Assembly: GCA_946965045.2 (NCBI GenBank)
Contig: OX337230.1
Span: forward strand, 1,178,001-1,242,000
Length of the DNA: 64,000 nt
Origin: Epithemia pelagica
Taxonomy: Eukaryota > Bacillariophyta > Bacillariophyceae > Surirellales > Surirellaceae
Direction of reading: 5' to 3'
Of the stretch, positions 54,601 to 64,000 are shown one piece after another (position 1 is the first letter of the stretch; every line of letters starts with the position of its first letter). Below the pieces are notes generated by a model. It worked only from the letters and a program-made list of their open reading frames with translations. It did not search any database and was not told where the DNA came from. Position numbers and translations under genes: made by a program.

Positions 54601-55503
54601 ACTGGTTCGCACCATGAACAGCGCAATAGTACGTGATAAATTGATCGTCAGACTGGGGTCATCCATGTCCATGGAATGGAGCATTACGGAACCTTGTGGG
54701 GAGAAAAGCATCGTGGTTAAGTGCATCCTTGCAGAATATCTTCAAGAGCACATTCTCGGTCGTCCATGTACTCCTTTTTTAAAATCAAATCGAGGCATCC
54801 TGTGAGACAAGAAATCCTCCGAAAGCGGAAAGACTGATTTTGTTTTCTTGATTGAATTGAGACATCTGTACATGGTTTGCCTTACTGAAACGGAAAAGCA
54901 ACGTTCGGTCTTGTGTTGGCTATCGACAGACGAACTAGGAACGACAACCGAGAGCAATGGATCGACAAGCGCAAAAACTTGGAAAACAACAAAAGTATCA
55001 GATGCTAAGAATATCTGAATTGTTAAATGTAATTATATGTATTGCACAAAGCTGATAGCAAGTACCATGTTGTTGTCGTTTTGGTTGACGAATTTGTAGC
55101 TGTTTCACAAACAGGCACAATACTGTGAAGTCACACATATCCTTTCTCGCCCTTGTCGCGTTACATTTCCGTCCAGTTGCAGTGTCATTGCCACTGGTCG
55201 CTACGCCACGTCCTCGCTGAGTGCAACGGCCAGCATGGAAATTTCCCAATGGACAACACAGGAACAGCACATTACATGCTAACAAGGGATAGAATTATAC
55301 AGGTATTATGCACGAAGCTGCTAGGAGTATGAATTGTAATGTTTTTGTTGTCGTCGTCGTGAATATGCGTCATGAAAACAACAACGACAACGACAAGGGT
55401 GGCAAGGGATGTTTCTCGCGAGTCGAGCCTCGTACTGTTGTGAGGCCCACCGTGTTTGCCGCAGCGTTGTTATTGCTGTCGTTATTGTCGTTGTTGTTGG
55501 TTG
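54601..55503. other. Convergent spacer
   Basis: 903 nt between the first FG-GAP gene (+) and the second (-). It contains simple-sequence gttgtcgtcg and acaacgacaacgac tracts around 55337-55500 that could pair with each other; nothing else is seen. Confidence 0.4.
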
Positions 55504-57870
55504 TTATAAAAAGGCGTAGACTTCCGTGACATCTCCTACCATGGTCACGGCGACCGTGGTCCCATCCTCGGAGAGTGCCACGGCCACGATTGGGAGTGGA
55601 ACGGAAATGGAACTGACGGGAATCCAATCCGTGTCGTCTGGTCGATAGTCATAGATACGAACCGTGTTGGTCGACGTGGTTCCAAAACACAAGCGTCCTT
55701 GACGACCGGCCAAGGTAGTTCCAATCCGTTCTCCCTCTTGCAATCCTTGAATGGGATTTCCCAAGGGGACATAGGTATTGCCAAATTGTCCGTAGGCACG
55801 AATCGATCCTTGTTGATTGGTTCCAAACGACGGACTGCCGACGGCAATCCATTCGGCCGAATCCGACAAAATGGCGACCGAGGCCCCCAATTCTTCATTG
55901 TCCGTCCCGGCCAAGGCAAAGACAGTTTCCCATTCCATCCCCGTTTCGTTCCATTGATAATAGGCAAAGGCGCCATTGGTCCCTTCAAAGACGGGGGCAC
56001 CCGTCAAGAGGTAGGTACCATCGTGGGACAAATCCAAGGCTTGTCCAATCCGAGCCACCGGACTGCCTTCGAGGGCATTACTGGGTTCCACCCAATCCGT
56101 CCCGTCAAAGTCAAAGGTAAAGATGCGACCCGACGCAAAGAGTCGGGGCACACCTCCAATGGTAAGATTGACCAAACTAAAGGGAGCACCAACCACGACA
56201 CGACGAATCGTTGTGGCCATGGACACTTCAAACCCAAATTGGCCATCGATCTGCAGTTCGGTGGATGGAGGACGCATGGGAGAGCCCAAACGGACCCAGG
56301 CTTGTGCTTCTCCGTCAAAGGTATAATACTCGGCCGATCCAAAGGCAATGTTTTGTTGTTCCGTTTCTGGGGCTCCTACCATGAGGCTGAGACCATCCAC
56401 TGCACGAACCAAATCGACGGACGATCCAAACGACAAGGCCCCTTCTTGTCCGGCCGAAACATCGACTGTGGTCCCGTCTTGCAATTGACTCGTTCGCACC
56501 AACCCTCCTTGGTCCACGCCTGGCACACCAATGGCCACAAGGTCGTCCATCAAGGCCACACTGCCGCCCGTTGGATCGGTACTGTCGGGAAAGGTAAATT
56601 CGGCAATGCGAGACACGAGCGACGGCGCCGCCGAAACGGTGGGAGGGGCCGTGGGAGCGGGTGTACTCACGGGCGCCCGGGTCGGCTCGTGGGTCGGTAA
56701 CCGAGTGGGAACCACGGTAGGGTCGCGCGTCGGAGATGTGGTAGGATTGCGGGTGGGAGTACCTGTGGGTGATACGGAGGGAGGATTGGTTGGATTCACG
56801 GTTGTTGGAATGTTGGTTGGATTCACTGTGGGATCCTCCGTGGGAGTGCTGGTTGGATGCACGGTGGTGGGAGTGGTGGTGGGCAACTCCGTCGGAGACA
56901 CTGTGGGTGCTGCAGTGGGTGACACGGAGGGTGAAGCCGTCGGAGCTGGTGTCGGGCGTGGTGTCGGTCCCGAAACGGGTGGATTAGAGGGAGCAACTGT
57001 GGGCCGAGTGGTGGGAACAGTGGTCGTTGGAATGGCCGTTGGCACCACGGTAGTCGGCTCCACAGTGGTAGGAGACCCACTGGGTGATTGGGTTGGAAGT
57101 TCGGTGGGTGTCTCAGTGGCGGCGGGAGCGGCAGTCGGCGATGGAGTGGGTGGTTCCAGACTGGGCGGGGCCGTGGTGGGATCGACGGGTTCCAGGGAGG
57201 GTGACGTGGTAGGTGGTGCCGTTGTCGGAACCAAGGTGGGTGTCGGGGTAGTGGGTGGTACCGTTGTGGGGGCCACGGTTGGCACTCGGGTGGGTGTGGT
57301 GGGAGTTGTGGGTGCATCGGTCGGTCCTCTCGTTGGTTGTGGAGATTGAGCCAGTGTGGGTGGGAAGAGGGTGGCCAGTTCGCCATTGACTGTGGCACAC
57401 ACGTAAAAGACGGTATCCCAATACTGCTCCACACTCAAAAATTCCTCGCTAATGACAATGTCCGCGCGGGCACCCACGCAACAATGATTGTCGCCCGTCA
57501 AGTACACGCATTGCGTACAGGCTTCGGAATAAAAAATCGTGATAAAATTGAGCTGGTCCATGGGACGGTCGATTCGATTCCCGGATTGAATCGTCACAAA
57601 GTCTCCAAACTCATCACGGTTCAAGCGCAGGTCGCCATTGGCATCGCCCAATTCCATATTCGTTATACACGTCGAGAGAGCATCATCGTCTTGTTGTTCC
57701 AGAGACCGTAGCTGCGATTGTCGTTTGGCTCGATAGAACAAAGAGGAGGAGGAGGAAGAAGAAGAAGTGGCAGCACCACGTAGCAGGGTTCGAGCAAAGG
57801 GTGTATCTTCACTGCTACAAGCACGTACAAGTGTCAACAGTAATAACACGACAACATGTGGTTGAATCAT
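55504..57870 (-). CDS. Secreted FG-GAP protein with P/T-rich stalk and EF-hand-like loop
   Basis: 788 residues from ATG 57870, which opens a signal peptide (MIQPHVVVLLLLTLVRACSS). The frame also has an ATG at 57963, which would add an Arg-rich extension (RRRRRRWPPSRRRRRRR) before that hydrophobic segment. A cysteine-containing head domain has an EF-hand-like calcium loop, LGDANGDLRLNRDEF, and a CTQCVYLTGDNHCC cluster. A P/T-rich mucin-like region of about 250 residues (DNA about 56620-57365) is built from degenerate xPTxxPT units (GTPTRNPTTSPTRDPT). The C-terminal 340 residues are FG-GAP repeats: LVAIGVPG, SLMVGAPE, RRVVVGAPFS and WIAVGSPSFG. No second membrane span is seen, so it is predicted to be secreted or matrix-bound; the stalk is a likely O-glycosylation site. 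Confidence 0.82.
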   Translation of the reverse strand: MIQPHVVVLLLLTLVRACSSEDTPFARTLLRGAATSSSSSSSSLFYRAKRQSQLRSLEQQDDDALSTCITNMELGDANGDLRLNRDEFGDFVTIQSGNRIDRPMDQLNFITIFYSEACTQCVYLTGDNHCCVGARADIVISEEFLSVEQYWDTVFYVCATVNGELATLFPPTLAQSPQPTRGPTDAPTTPTTPTRVPTVAPTTVPPTTPTPTLVPTTAPPTTSPSLEPVDPTTAPPSLEPPTPSPTAAPAATETPTELPTQSPSGSPTTVEPTTVVPTAIPTTTVPTTRPTVAPSNPPVSGPTPRPTPAPTASPSVSPTAAPTVSPTELPTTTPTTVHPTSTPTEDPTVNPTNIPTTVNPTNPPSVSPTGTPTRNPTTSPTRDPTVVPTRLPTHEPTRAPVSTPAPTAPPTVSAAPSLVSRIAEFTFPDSTDPTGGSVALMDDLVAIGVPGVDQGGLVRTSQLQDGTTVDVSAGQEGALSFGSSVDLVRAVDGLSLMVGAPETEQQNIAFGSAEYYTFDGEAQAWVRLGSPMRPPSTELQIDGQFGFEVSMATTIRRVVVGAPFSLVNLTIGGVPRLFASGRIFTFDFDGTDWVEPSNALEGSPVARIGQALDLSHDGTYLLTGAPVFEGTNGAFAYYQWNETGMEWETVFALAGTDNEELGASVAILSDSAEWIAVGSPSFGTNQQGSIRAYGQFGNTYVPLGNPIQGLQEGERIGTTLAGRQGRLCFGTTSTNTVRIYDYRPDDTDWIPVSSISVPLPIVAVALSEDGTTVAVTMVGDVTEVYAFL
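56618..57365 (-). repeat. P/T-rich degenerate coding repeat
   Basis: Low-complexity region of the FG-GAP gene coding mostly Pro, Thr, Ser, Ala and Val. On the plus strand it reads as strings of gtggga, gtcgga and ggttgga, an effect of the strong bias for ccN and acN codons. Confidence 0.8.
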
Positions 57871-59704
57871 TTCCAATTTGGTTTCCAAACGACGACGGCG
57901 ACGACGGCGACTCGGTGGCCATCTTCTTCTTCTTCTTCTTGGTTGGACCGTACCGTCAAGCATTATTTGGACTCAATCACAACAAGGTATATCGAGTTCC
58001 GACAGCGGGATGGAGAGCTCTGTCCTCTTTCAACGGATCAGCAAGGGAGTTGCTTGCCGCAAAACTCGAACCACTTTTCCTTGAGGTGCGCCACAACAAC
58101 AACGTCCCTTGTTGTTGGCATGACTTGTAGTACTACGAAAGAGATGATTTCAATCTTCCATTGGAACCACCAAGTATGTGTGGGATATCCTAGCCGCGGC
58201 GCACCTTTTGCCGCCAGGACCACGGGAACGCCCACCGTGCTCTATGTATCCATGTGACATGTACTTCCAAGCGGTAGATAGTATTCGTGAACGAAGAGAT
58301 CCCGTGGTTTTGCCCCACCGGGCGATCCTTCCTCCCTCATGTCCTGGGACTGTGGGATTGCCACAATGGTGAACGACGAGAATCACGCTCCTTACCTAAA
58401 CAACGGGCTGGTGTGGCCATAGAAGAGAGTGGTCTGATGTGGAGGAAGCACTAGGAAGAGATGGATGGATGGAATGACTGTTGATTCATGTCGGGTCCAG
58501 TTGGTGCGTTTTGGTGTCCATCCCTCGGTGGAGGTGGCACTTTCACAGTAGACTTTTCTTCTTCCGGATTCCCTACTACGATGAAGGAGGCATGTTGGAA
58601 GAAATAATACTCCTCTCGAGAGAAAACTCACCTTGGACTTAGTGTCCCTGTCCCCTTCCGTTCATCAACACCCTATGGACTTCTTGGACTGTCCCGAGTT
58701 TGGACACCGTGAACTTCGCGCTGTGGGGGACATAAATCAGTCCCACATAGACAACGCTGGAGTGTATACATCACCGCTTCTGCGGGAAATTCCTACGATC
58801 CGTTGCGGGTGGTCGCAGTTCTTGGAGTATGGCCGAATTCGTCCAAGGGTTATTGCCCGTCACTAGCAACTACAGAAAAATTGCGCCCAACAGACATTTG
58901 AGACAGTTCAACGGTCCAAACAGCGAGCTCCACCAAACACCCAAGCCGCACACACATACGATTGCTACCTAGTCAAACTCTATGCTGAGTGACGAAGTAG
59001 AGGCTAGCTGCACATTAAAGAGATAAACTAAGATCTAATGGAAAATGGTGCTTTTATCAGCCACCAACAGTCAGTGAAATCGCTTCTAACCTTATCTCAA
59101 GCCGTACTAAGTCAGATGGAAGAAGTAGCTTTAGTAGAAAGGAGCTGTCAATCAATGCGCAGCTCATCTATAGTCCGCAGTCACCCCTGGATCTACTCTG
59201 TTTAGCCGTAGCATAATGGGAGTATCGCCATTTGCATCGATATATAGCATCGCTATCCATCTTTCCTTGGGTCACATAGACCACCATCCACGATTGAATA
59301 GTTATGTCTGTGTCTGTGGGGCACAATATTTGAAAGAATTAGGCGAGTGTCCAGATTTTGAGGTAAATCCCGGATTGCTTTCTAGGCCCTGGTCATGCAG
59401 TTGGGTTTGGGATTGGGAGGTTCTAAGTTGACAATGGATTGTTTTCTCAGAATAATTTTAGACCCCAAAACATACTCCTATCACCTATCACCTCCTACCT
59501 AGTATGAGAATTGCAAACTCATGGAACCACAGCTGACTATGTATGGCCACGATCAGGGGGAATAGGGAATAGGACCTGCCTAATAACCACTTTGGCTACG
59601 ACGTTCCAAAGTATATTTAGAATTATACAACGGCACACAATATAACCTCTACGCGACATACCGTCAAGTTGACGTTTGATGGAGTTTGTGGTATTATTCT
59701 TCTT
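57871..59704. other. Long intergenic region
   Basis: 1,834 nt between two minus-strand FG-GAP genes. ORFs such as 58633-58866 (+) are short, have no recognisable content and lack context. No tRNA, repeat or mobile-element signature is seen. Confidence 0.35.
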
Positions 59705-62700
59705 TTATGCCAGATCATAGACCACAACTTCTTCGTTGCTCAATCCCACAGCGACCGAGTTGCCATCTGCGGCCATACTAATGGACACGACCGGTTGGCC
59801 AAGATTGGGGCCACTGGAGATTTCTACCCAATTCTGGCCAACCAACTCGTACGCCCGGAACGATCCATTGGCAGTACCAAAGCACACACGACCCTTGGCT
59901 CCCGACAAGGTCGTTCCAATGGCTTCCCCATCGGCTCCCACAATGTCTTCATTTCCCAACTGCTGGTAGAATCCGGGATTGGATTCGTAGAAAATTCTGA
60001 CCCTACCCTTGTCCTGACCAAATGTCGGTGCTCCAAAGGCTATAATGGTGCCTGCGGGGTCCAAAATGGACACGGTGGTTCCCAAACGTTCACCTGGACT
60101 GCCTCGCATTGAAACGAGAGAGTCCCATGCAGTACCGTTCCAGTTGTAAAAATAGATTCCCCCGGAGTTGCTGATGTGACCTGGTGCCCCAACCAAGAGC
60201 TTGTCCCCGGTAGTCGACATGGAGACGGAGGTACCCACTAGATTGTTGGGCTCGCTGCCAACAATGGGACCACCAAATGGAACCCAATTCATACCATCGT
60301 AATCATAAATGTAAACCTTTCCGGAATTGGTTCCGGATACGCCATTACCTCCACTGTTGGGTGCTCCAATAGCAAACCGTAACTTATCCGAGGCTATCGA
60401 CACGGAGGTCCCATACATGTCACCGTTGACATTATCGAAAAACTGTGGACGAAGGCCCAACGGATCTCCGACCGCGTTCCAGTTATTCGTTGCCAAGTCT
60501 CGTTGGTAGATGTGCGCCGATCCCAAAATGTTGAGTTGCCCATCATAGCTTTCCGTCGCTCCAACAACAATGGTAGGCACGTTGCCGATCATTGCTCCAT
60601 CGACCGCAAAGCCATACTTGATGGTATCTTGGGCAAAGCCCGAGTCATCCAGTACCCACTCGGTATTGCCTCGTTCGTAAATGGCAACATCTCCATATTC
60701 CGAGGCTCCACCCAAGGGTTCTCCAATGGCCAAAAAGTCTCCTATCAAAGCCACATCGTGACCAAACTCCGTGTTACCAAGATTGGAGTTGGTACTCGAA
60801 AAGGGCCCCCCGGCAAGTTGCCATTCCTTTGGTGGACCCGTGACGGGCGACATGCTCGGTTGACCGCCGTTTTGGGGTTGTCCTGCATAGAGTACTGCTT
60901 CTTGACCAGTTCCGTGTCCGGCCAAGACCATGTAATCATCGCCGGTACTGTAGGCTGCTATGGCACTGACCGACGACGGTCGGGAAACGGAATAGCGTCG
61001 GACCCACTGGGTACCACCAATCAAATCCCATCGTTCGACAATTCCTGATTCCATTCCAATGACCAATTCAGGTCCATTGGGTCCTTCGTGACCACTGACG
61101 GTATTAATGGCGCCAATCTTGTCACCTCGAACGGCACCTTTCAACACGGGCACGGCCCTCCAAATGGTTCGGTCTTGGTTGTCAATTTCAAAGACTTGAA
61201 TAGCCCCACGGTTGCTTTCGAACGAGGGTGCCCCGACCGCCACATAGCGGGGGGACAAGAAGGTGACCGAGCTTCCAAAATCCGTGTATTGCGTCGACAT
61301 GCTATGTTGAAACACTTTTAGCCACGCATTGCCATCAAAATTGAAAATGGCAAAACTGGAGATACCCGGTTCTCCCACGGCCATGTAATTTCCATTGTCC
61401 GTAATGGCCACATCTTCTCCAAACCTTGAATTGGCCGTTTGGCCAATAATGGCTTCGTTGGGGACCATGTTTCGGGCTACGACCGAGCCACCAGGTTGCA
61501 CATCGTATTGATAGGTGTAAACGCGTCCTGCAGCCGTGCCTTGAAAGTCATGTTGCGGAGCTCCAATGACAGCGGTCAAGCTTTTACTGAGTGCCACGGC
61601 GTTGCCAAAGTTTTCCGCTGTCATCGACAAGGTGGGTTCTCCCTGGAGGATGGAGCCCTGCATTTCCCACGCATTACTGGCAGAGGAACTATCGTACTTG
61701 TACAAAAAGGCATGGCCTTCTCCATTGCTGCCAGCGTCGGGAGCTCCCACCAACAAAAAGGCATCGTTGCTGGTAGAGGATGGCTTGACAATGTCAATGG
61801 CAGCACCAAAGGCACTGTTGGGCGTGCCAGAAATGTCGTCCACAAATTGCCATTGCGAACCGTCGTTGAACATGGCACTGACCAGACCACTCGAGGTCGG
61901 ACCGGCCGTCGTAGAACCACCGCTATTCAAGGAGGGAGAACCCACAGCCATCCAATTGTCATCCATGGCCACGGTCGTTCCATAACTTGTTGATCCGGTC
62001 AATTCTTGTACAATGGACAAGGGAAGTTCACCAGGTGTTGGCATCATGGTGGTCTACAAAAAGGACAACGTGAAAGACGACAAACAAAACAGTTGACCAC
62101 ACATGGGTGAGACGACACAGTTTTGCAAACCTCTCCGCTTTTTCTCGGACAAAGACAACACTGAATCCATGGCTCAAGACAACGTACCGAAACGGGACTC
62201 GGCGTGGGTGCCGGAGTGGGAGCCACGGGTGCATTGGTGGGAGGGTCGGTCAAGTCCACTTCTTTGGTAGTGGAGTCGTCATCATCATCATCATTCATGC
62301 TTGTGACCAAAAAGGTGATACCAATCGCCAAACCAATGGCAAACAAAAAAAGACAGGCACAAATCAAGAGCATGAGCAAAAGCATTTTCTTGGCGCGTTT
62401 GTGACGTCGTTGACTTTGCACACTGGATCGGGTCGCGACACTGTGCGAATCTCGAACCAACCGTTTCCGATTGTTTTGTTCTTCATCGTCTTGATAATAT
62501 TGGGCTTCCACTTGATTGTGCCATTCTGCCACACGAGAAAAATGTTCTGGTTTGCTGCTATTGTCATCGTCCACCACCGGTGAGGTGGCGGGAGGTTCGT
62601 CGGAAAAGTATTCGGACGGTTCGACCATGCTAGGATTGCGTTGCGCCGAGGACTGACTCGATCGCATCTGGTTGGTAGGTGGTGGTGGAGCCTGACGGCC

Positions 62701-62979
62701 ATTGGAAGGAGGTCCTCGTCGAGAATTTGTTTGACGTGGTGGCGGAGGACGACGAGCCGAGGGTTCCTTGGCGGCCTTGTATTGATTCCCCGAAGATGAC
62801 AGTGGTTCAAACTCGTCTTTTTTCATGGTACTCATGTCGGGGCCCATAAAGCCAATGGTACTCACACCATCCTTACTGGCCATTTCTTCTACGTAGATGC
62901 TTCGCGGACCAAAGGTAAACTCGGAATCCACATCGGGTCCATAGGCACTATTGCCCGTGTTGTTCTGATCAGACATCAT
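59705..62979 (-). CDS. FG-GAP beta-propeller type II membrane protein
   Basis: Exons are 62979-62188 and 62053-59705, with a 134-nt intron (gtacgt...tttgtag) in phase 0; about 1,046 residues. The cytosolic N-terminal region of about 210 residues is Pro/Gln/Ser-rich and disordered. The membrane span has MLLLMLLICACLFLFAIGLA followed by IGITFLV. A P/T/A-rich linker (PPTNAPVAPTPAPTPSP) connects to a 770-residue FG-GAP propeller: NWMAVGSPSL, FLLVGAPDA, TAVIGAPQHD, YMAVGEPG, YVAVGAPSFE, RFAIGAPNSGGNG and KLLVGAPGH. The last repeat, QPVVSISMAADGNSVAVGLS, matches the end of the first FG-GAP gene, SPVVSIAMSEDGGTIATGLA. The exon 2 frame has an ATG at 62047 that, used alone, would give a protein without its anchor. 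Confidence 0.85.
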
Positions 62980-63648
62980 CTTGGCTTGAGTGTTCTTGCC
63001 CCTTTTGCTTTATGGCTTGCTCTCTCGACCTTGTCGGTTTGGCTGCTGCTGCCAAAGAAACTCCAATCAATATAACAGCAGGTGCGAGTCTAGTCCTTGT
63101 GTTTGGCCAACAAACAAGACAACCGTGGTGTATTCAAAGGATCGTCACACAACACGACGATTTCTCACAAAAGTGCTCTTGGTTCGGAAATGGGACACGG
63201 TGGAACCCAAAAACAGTGAGCGAGTTTGTGTTGGGTTTGCTGGAACCACTTTCTTGGGTGTGGGCCTGCCAGCTTCCGAAATCTGTTGGGTGTCGTCTAC
63301 TCAATGATGTGCAGTGGCATCCCCAATAAAATGTCTCATCCATGGGGGCTTAAGTAAAAGCAAGATGAGCGCACTTTTCTCACTCGGAACCTTTTTGTGT
63401 CATCGTCTTGACCTTCTCACGGGATCGCGCACCCAGTGAGCACCCCCTATTTCTTTTTGTCATGTCAAGAGAGAGCCCCCCTTCACCCTTCACGTCTCGA
63501 TAGGGTCTATTGAAAAGTTGTCTAGGAGTAACAAAGACAAGAGAAAAGGAAAGCACAAGGTCTAGTGTTTCCAAAAGCATATCGTTAACGTGGATTCGTT
63601 CAACTAGTTATCCAAGCCATCCGAATGATTGACTGCTCTTCTTGGTGC
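62980..63648. other. Spacer upstream of the last FG-GAP gene
   Basis: 669 nt. A plus-strand ATG ORF at 63012-63329 (105 codons) overlaps the presumed promoter and has no recognisable family, so I do not call it. Confidence 0.4.
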
Positions 63649-64000
63649 TCATGATTTTTGTCCCAGCTTTTTCTTTTTGAGTACATTGGAATCCATAATC
63701 ATGCCCATGAGTGGATTGACGGCGGGTCGTGGTTTTTCCGGTTCCTTTTGCATACTGTCCATAATATCTTTGGTTTTGGGGATATGGACTTGTTCGAGAT
63801 TGGACCGAATGTCAATTTCATTGGCCTCCACAATGGAACCAATGTTTTGCAAATGGTATTCCTCCAAAAAGAAGCGTTCAATTTTCATCACCTTACTCAC
63901 TGTTTTGGTCAAGTAGGCACTGATATCAACCTTTGTTGGATCGGTGTAATCGCTGCAATCCGGATTGACCGTGACCCATACCGTCGATTTGACGTGATAT
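63649..64000 (-). CDS. C-terminal part of an unknown gene, cut by the window edge
   Basis: The minus frame is open from the window edge to a stop at 63649, about 117 codons. It reads VKSTVWVTVNPDCSDYTDPT at the upstream end, then YLTKTVSKVMKIERFFLEEY, ANEIDIRSNLEQVHIPKTKD and a basic C terminus, LKKKKLGQKS. The charged helical character and the conserved-looking SIVEANEIDIRSNL suggest a genuine exon. No family is recognised, and the real start lies outside the window. Confidence 0.5.
   Translation of the reverse strand, partial: YHVKSTVWVTVNPDCSDYTDPTKVDISAYLTKTVSKVMKIERFFLEEYHLQNIGSIVEANEIDIRSNLEQVHIPKTKDIMDSMQKEPEKPRPAVNPLMGMIMDSNVLKKKKLGQKS

Noticed and set aside
55308-55529. 73-codon plus-strand ORF
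   Set aside because: Made of gttgtc/acaacg simple sequence; no protein character.
62980-63329. Plus-strand ORF of 105 codons starting at 63012, 33 bp from an opposite gene start
   Set aside because: No recognised domain, and it would occupy the only promoter space of the FG-GAP gene.

Overview
The window is eukaryotic nuclear DNA with gene-dense, mostly intron-poor organisation: about 25 protein genes on both strands and short GT-AG introns (60 to 336 nt). A photosynthetic stramenopile, most likely a diatom, fits best. The SOUL/DUF2358 protein carries a signal peptide ending in an ASAF-like VAA-F site, as in secondary plastids. There are also several type II membrane FG-GAP proteins with P/T-rich stalks, an O-fucosyltransferase-like protein of the algal type, and many lineage-specific proteins with asparagine-, glutamine- and serine-rich runs. 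The species assignment is inference from gene content only; no organelle, rRNA, tRNA, CRISPR or prokaryotic feature was found.

Layout. 0.7-3.7 kb: a secreted or single-pass unknown protein and a class II HDAC / acetylpolyamine amidohydrolase-like enzyme. 3.9-7.1 kb (-): Tousled-like kinase. 7.9-8.5 kb: CCDC25/NFACT-R protein. 8.8-11.7 kb: a head-to-head pair, a Golgi O-fucosyltransferase-like protein (-) and an MPDU1-like PQ-loop protein (+). 12.2-15.4 kb (-): NELF-A-like factor and COX11. 15.7-18.0 kb (+): FHIT-type HIT protein and plastid SOUL/DUF2358 protein. 18.3-19.9 kb (-): unknown membrane protein. 20.4-23.7 kb (+): EDC4/Varicose mRNA-decapping scaffold. 24.6-27.8 kb (+): receptor-like TKL kinase with a propeller-like ectodomain. 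28.5-31.5 kb (-): probable Mediator 17. 32-33 kb (+): coiled-coil protein. 33.2-33.9 kb (-): signal peptidase subunit SPC3. 34.7-36.2 kb (+): secreted or plastid-targeted unknown. 36.6-42.8 kb (-): about 2,008-residue TFIIS-M/SPOC nuclear protein. 43.2-45.9 kb (+): a P-loop NTPase whose 5' flank is repeated in front of the next gene, a type II membrane unknown. 47.4-50.2 kb (-): ankyrin protein. 51.6-63 kb: three related FG-GAP propeller proteins. 63.6 kb to the edge (-): a partial unknown gene.

Several genes fall into functional themes: RNA polymerase II transcription and mRNA fate (NELF-A-like, Med17-like, TFIIS-M/SPOC, EDC4), chromatin (TLK, HDAC-like), and the secretory and glycosylation route (SPC3, MPDU1-like, O-FucT-like). 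The cell-surface group is the FG-GAP trio and the receptor kinase; the organelle group is COX11 and the SOUL protein.

The most unusual material is the TFIIS-M/SPOC giant with its Tudor-like N terminus, the FG-GAP cluster, and the P-loop NTPase locus with its duplicated promoter-side element and two TTAGGG units.
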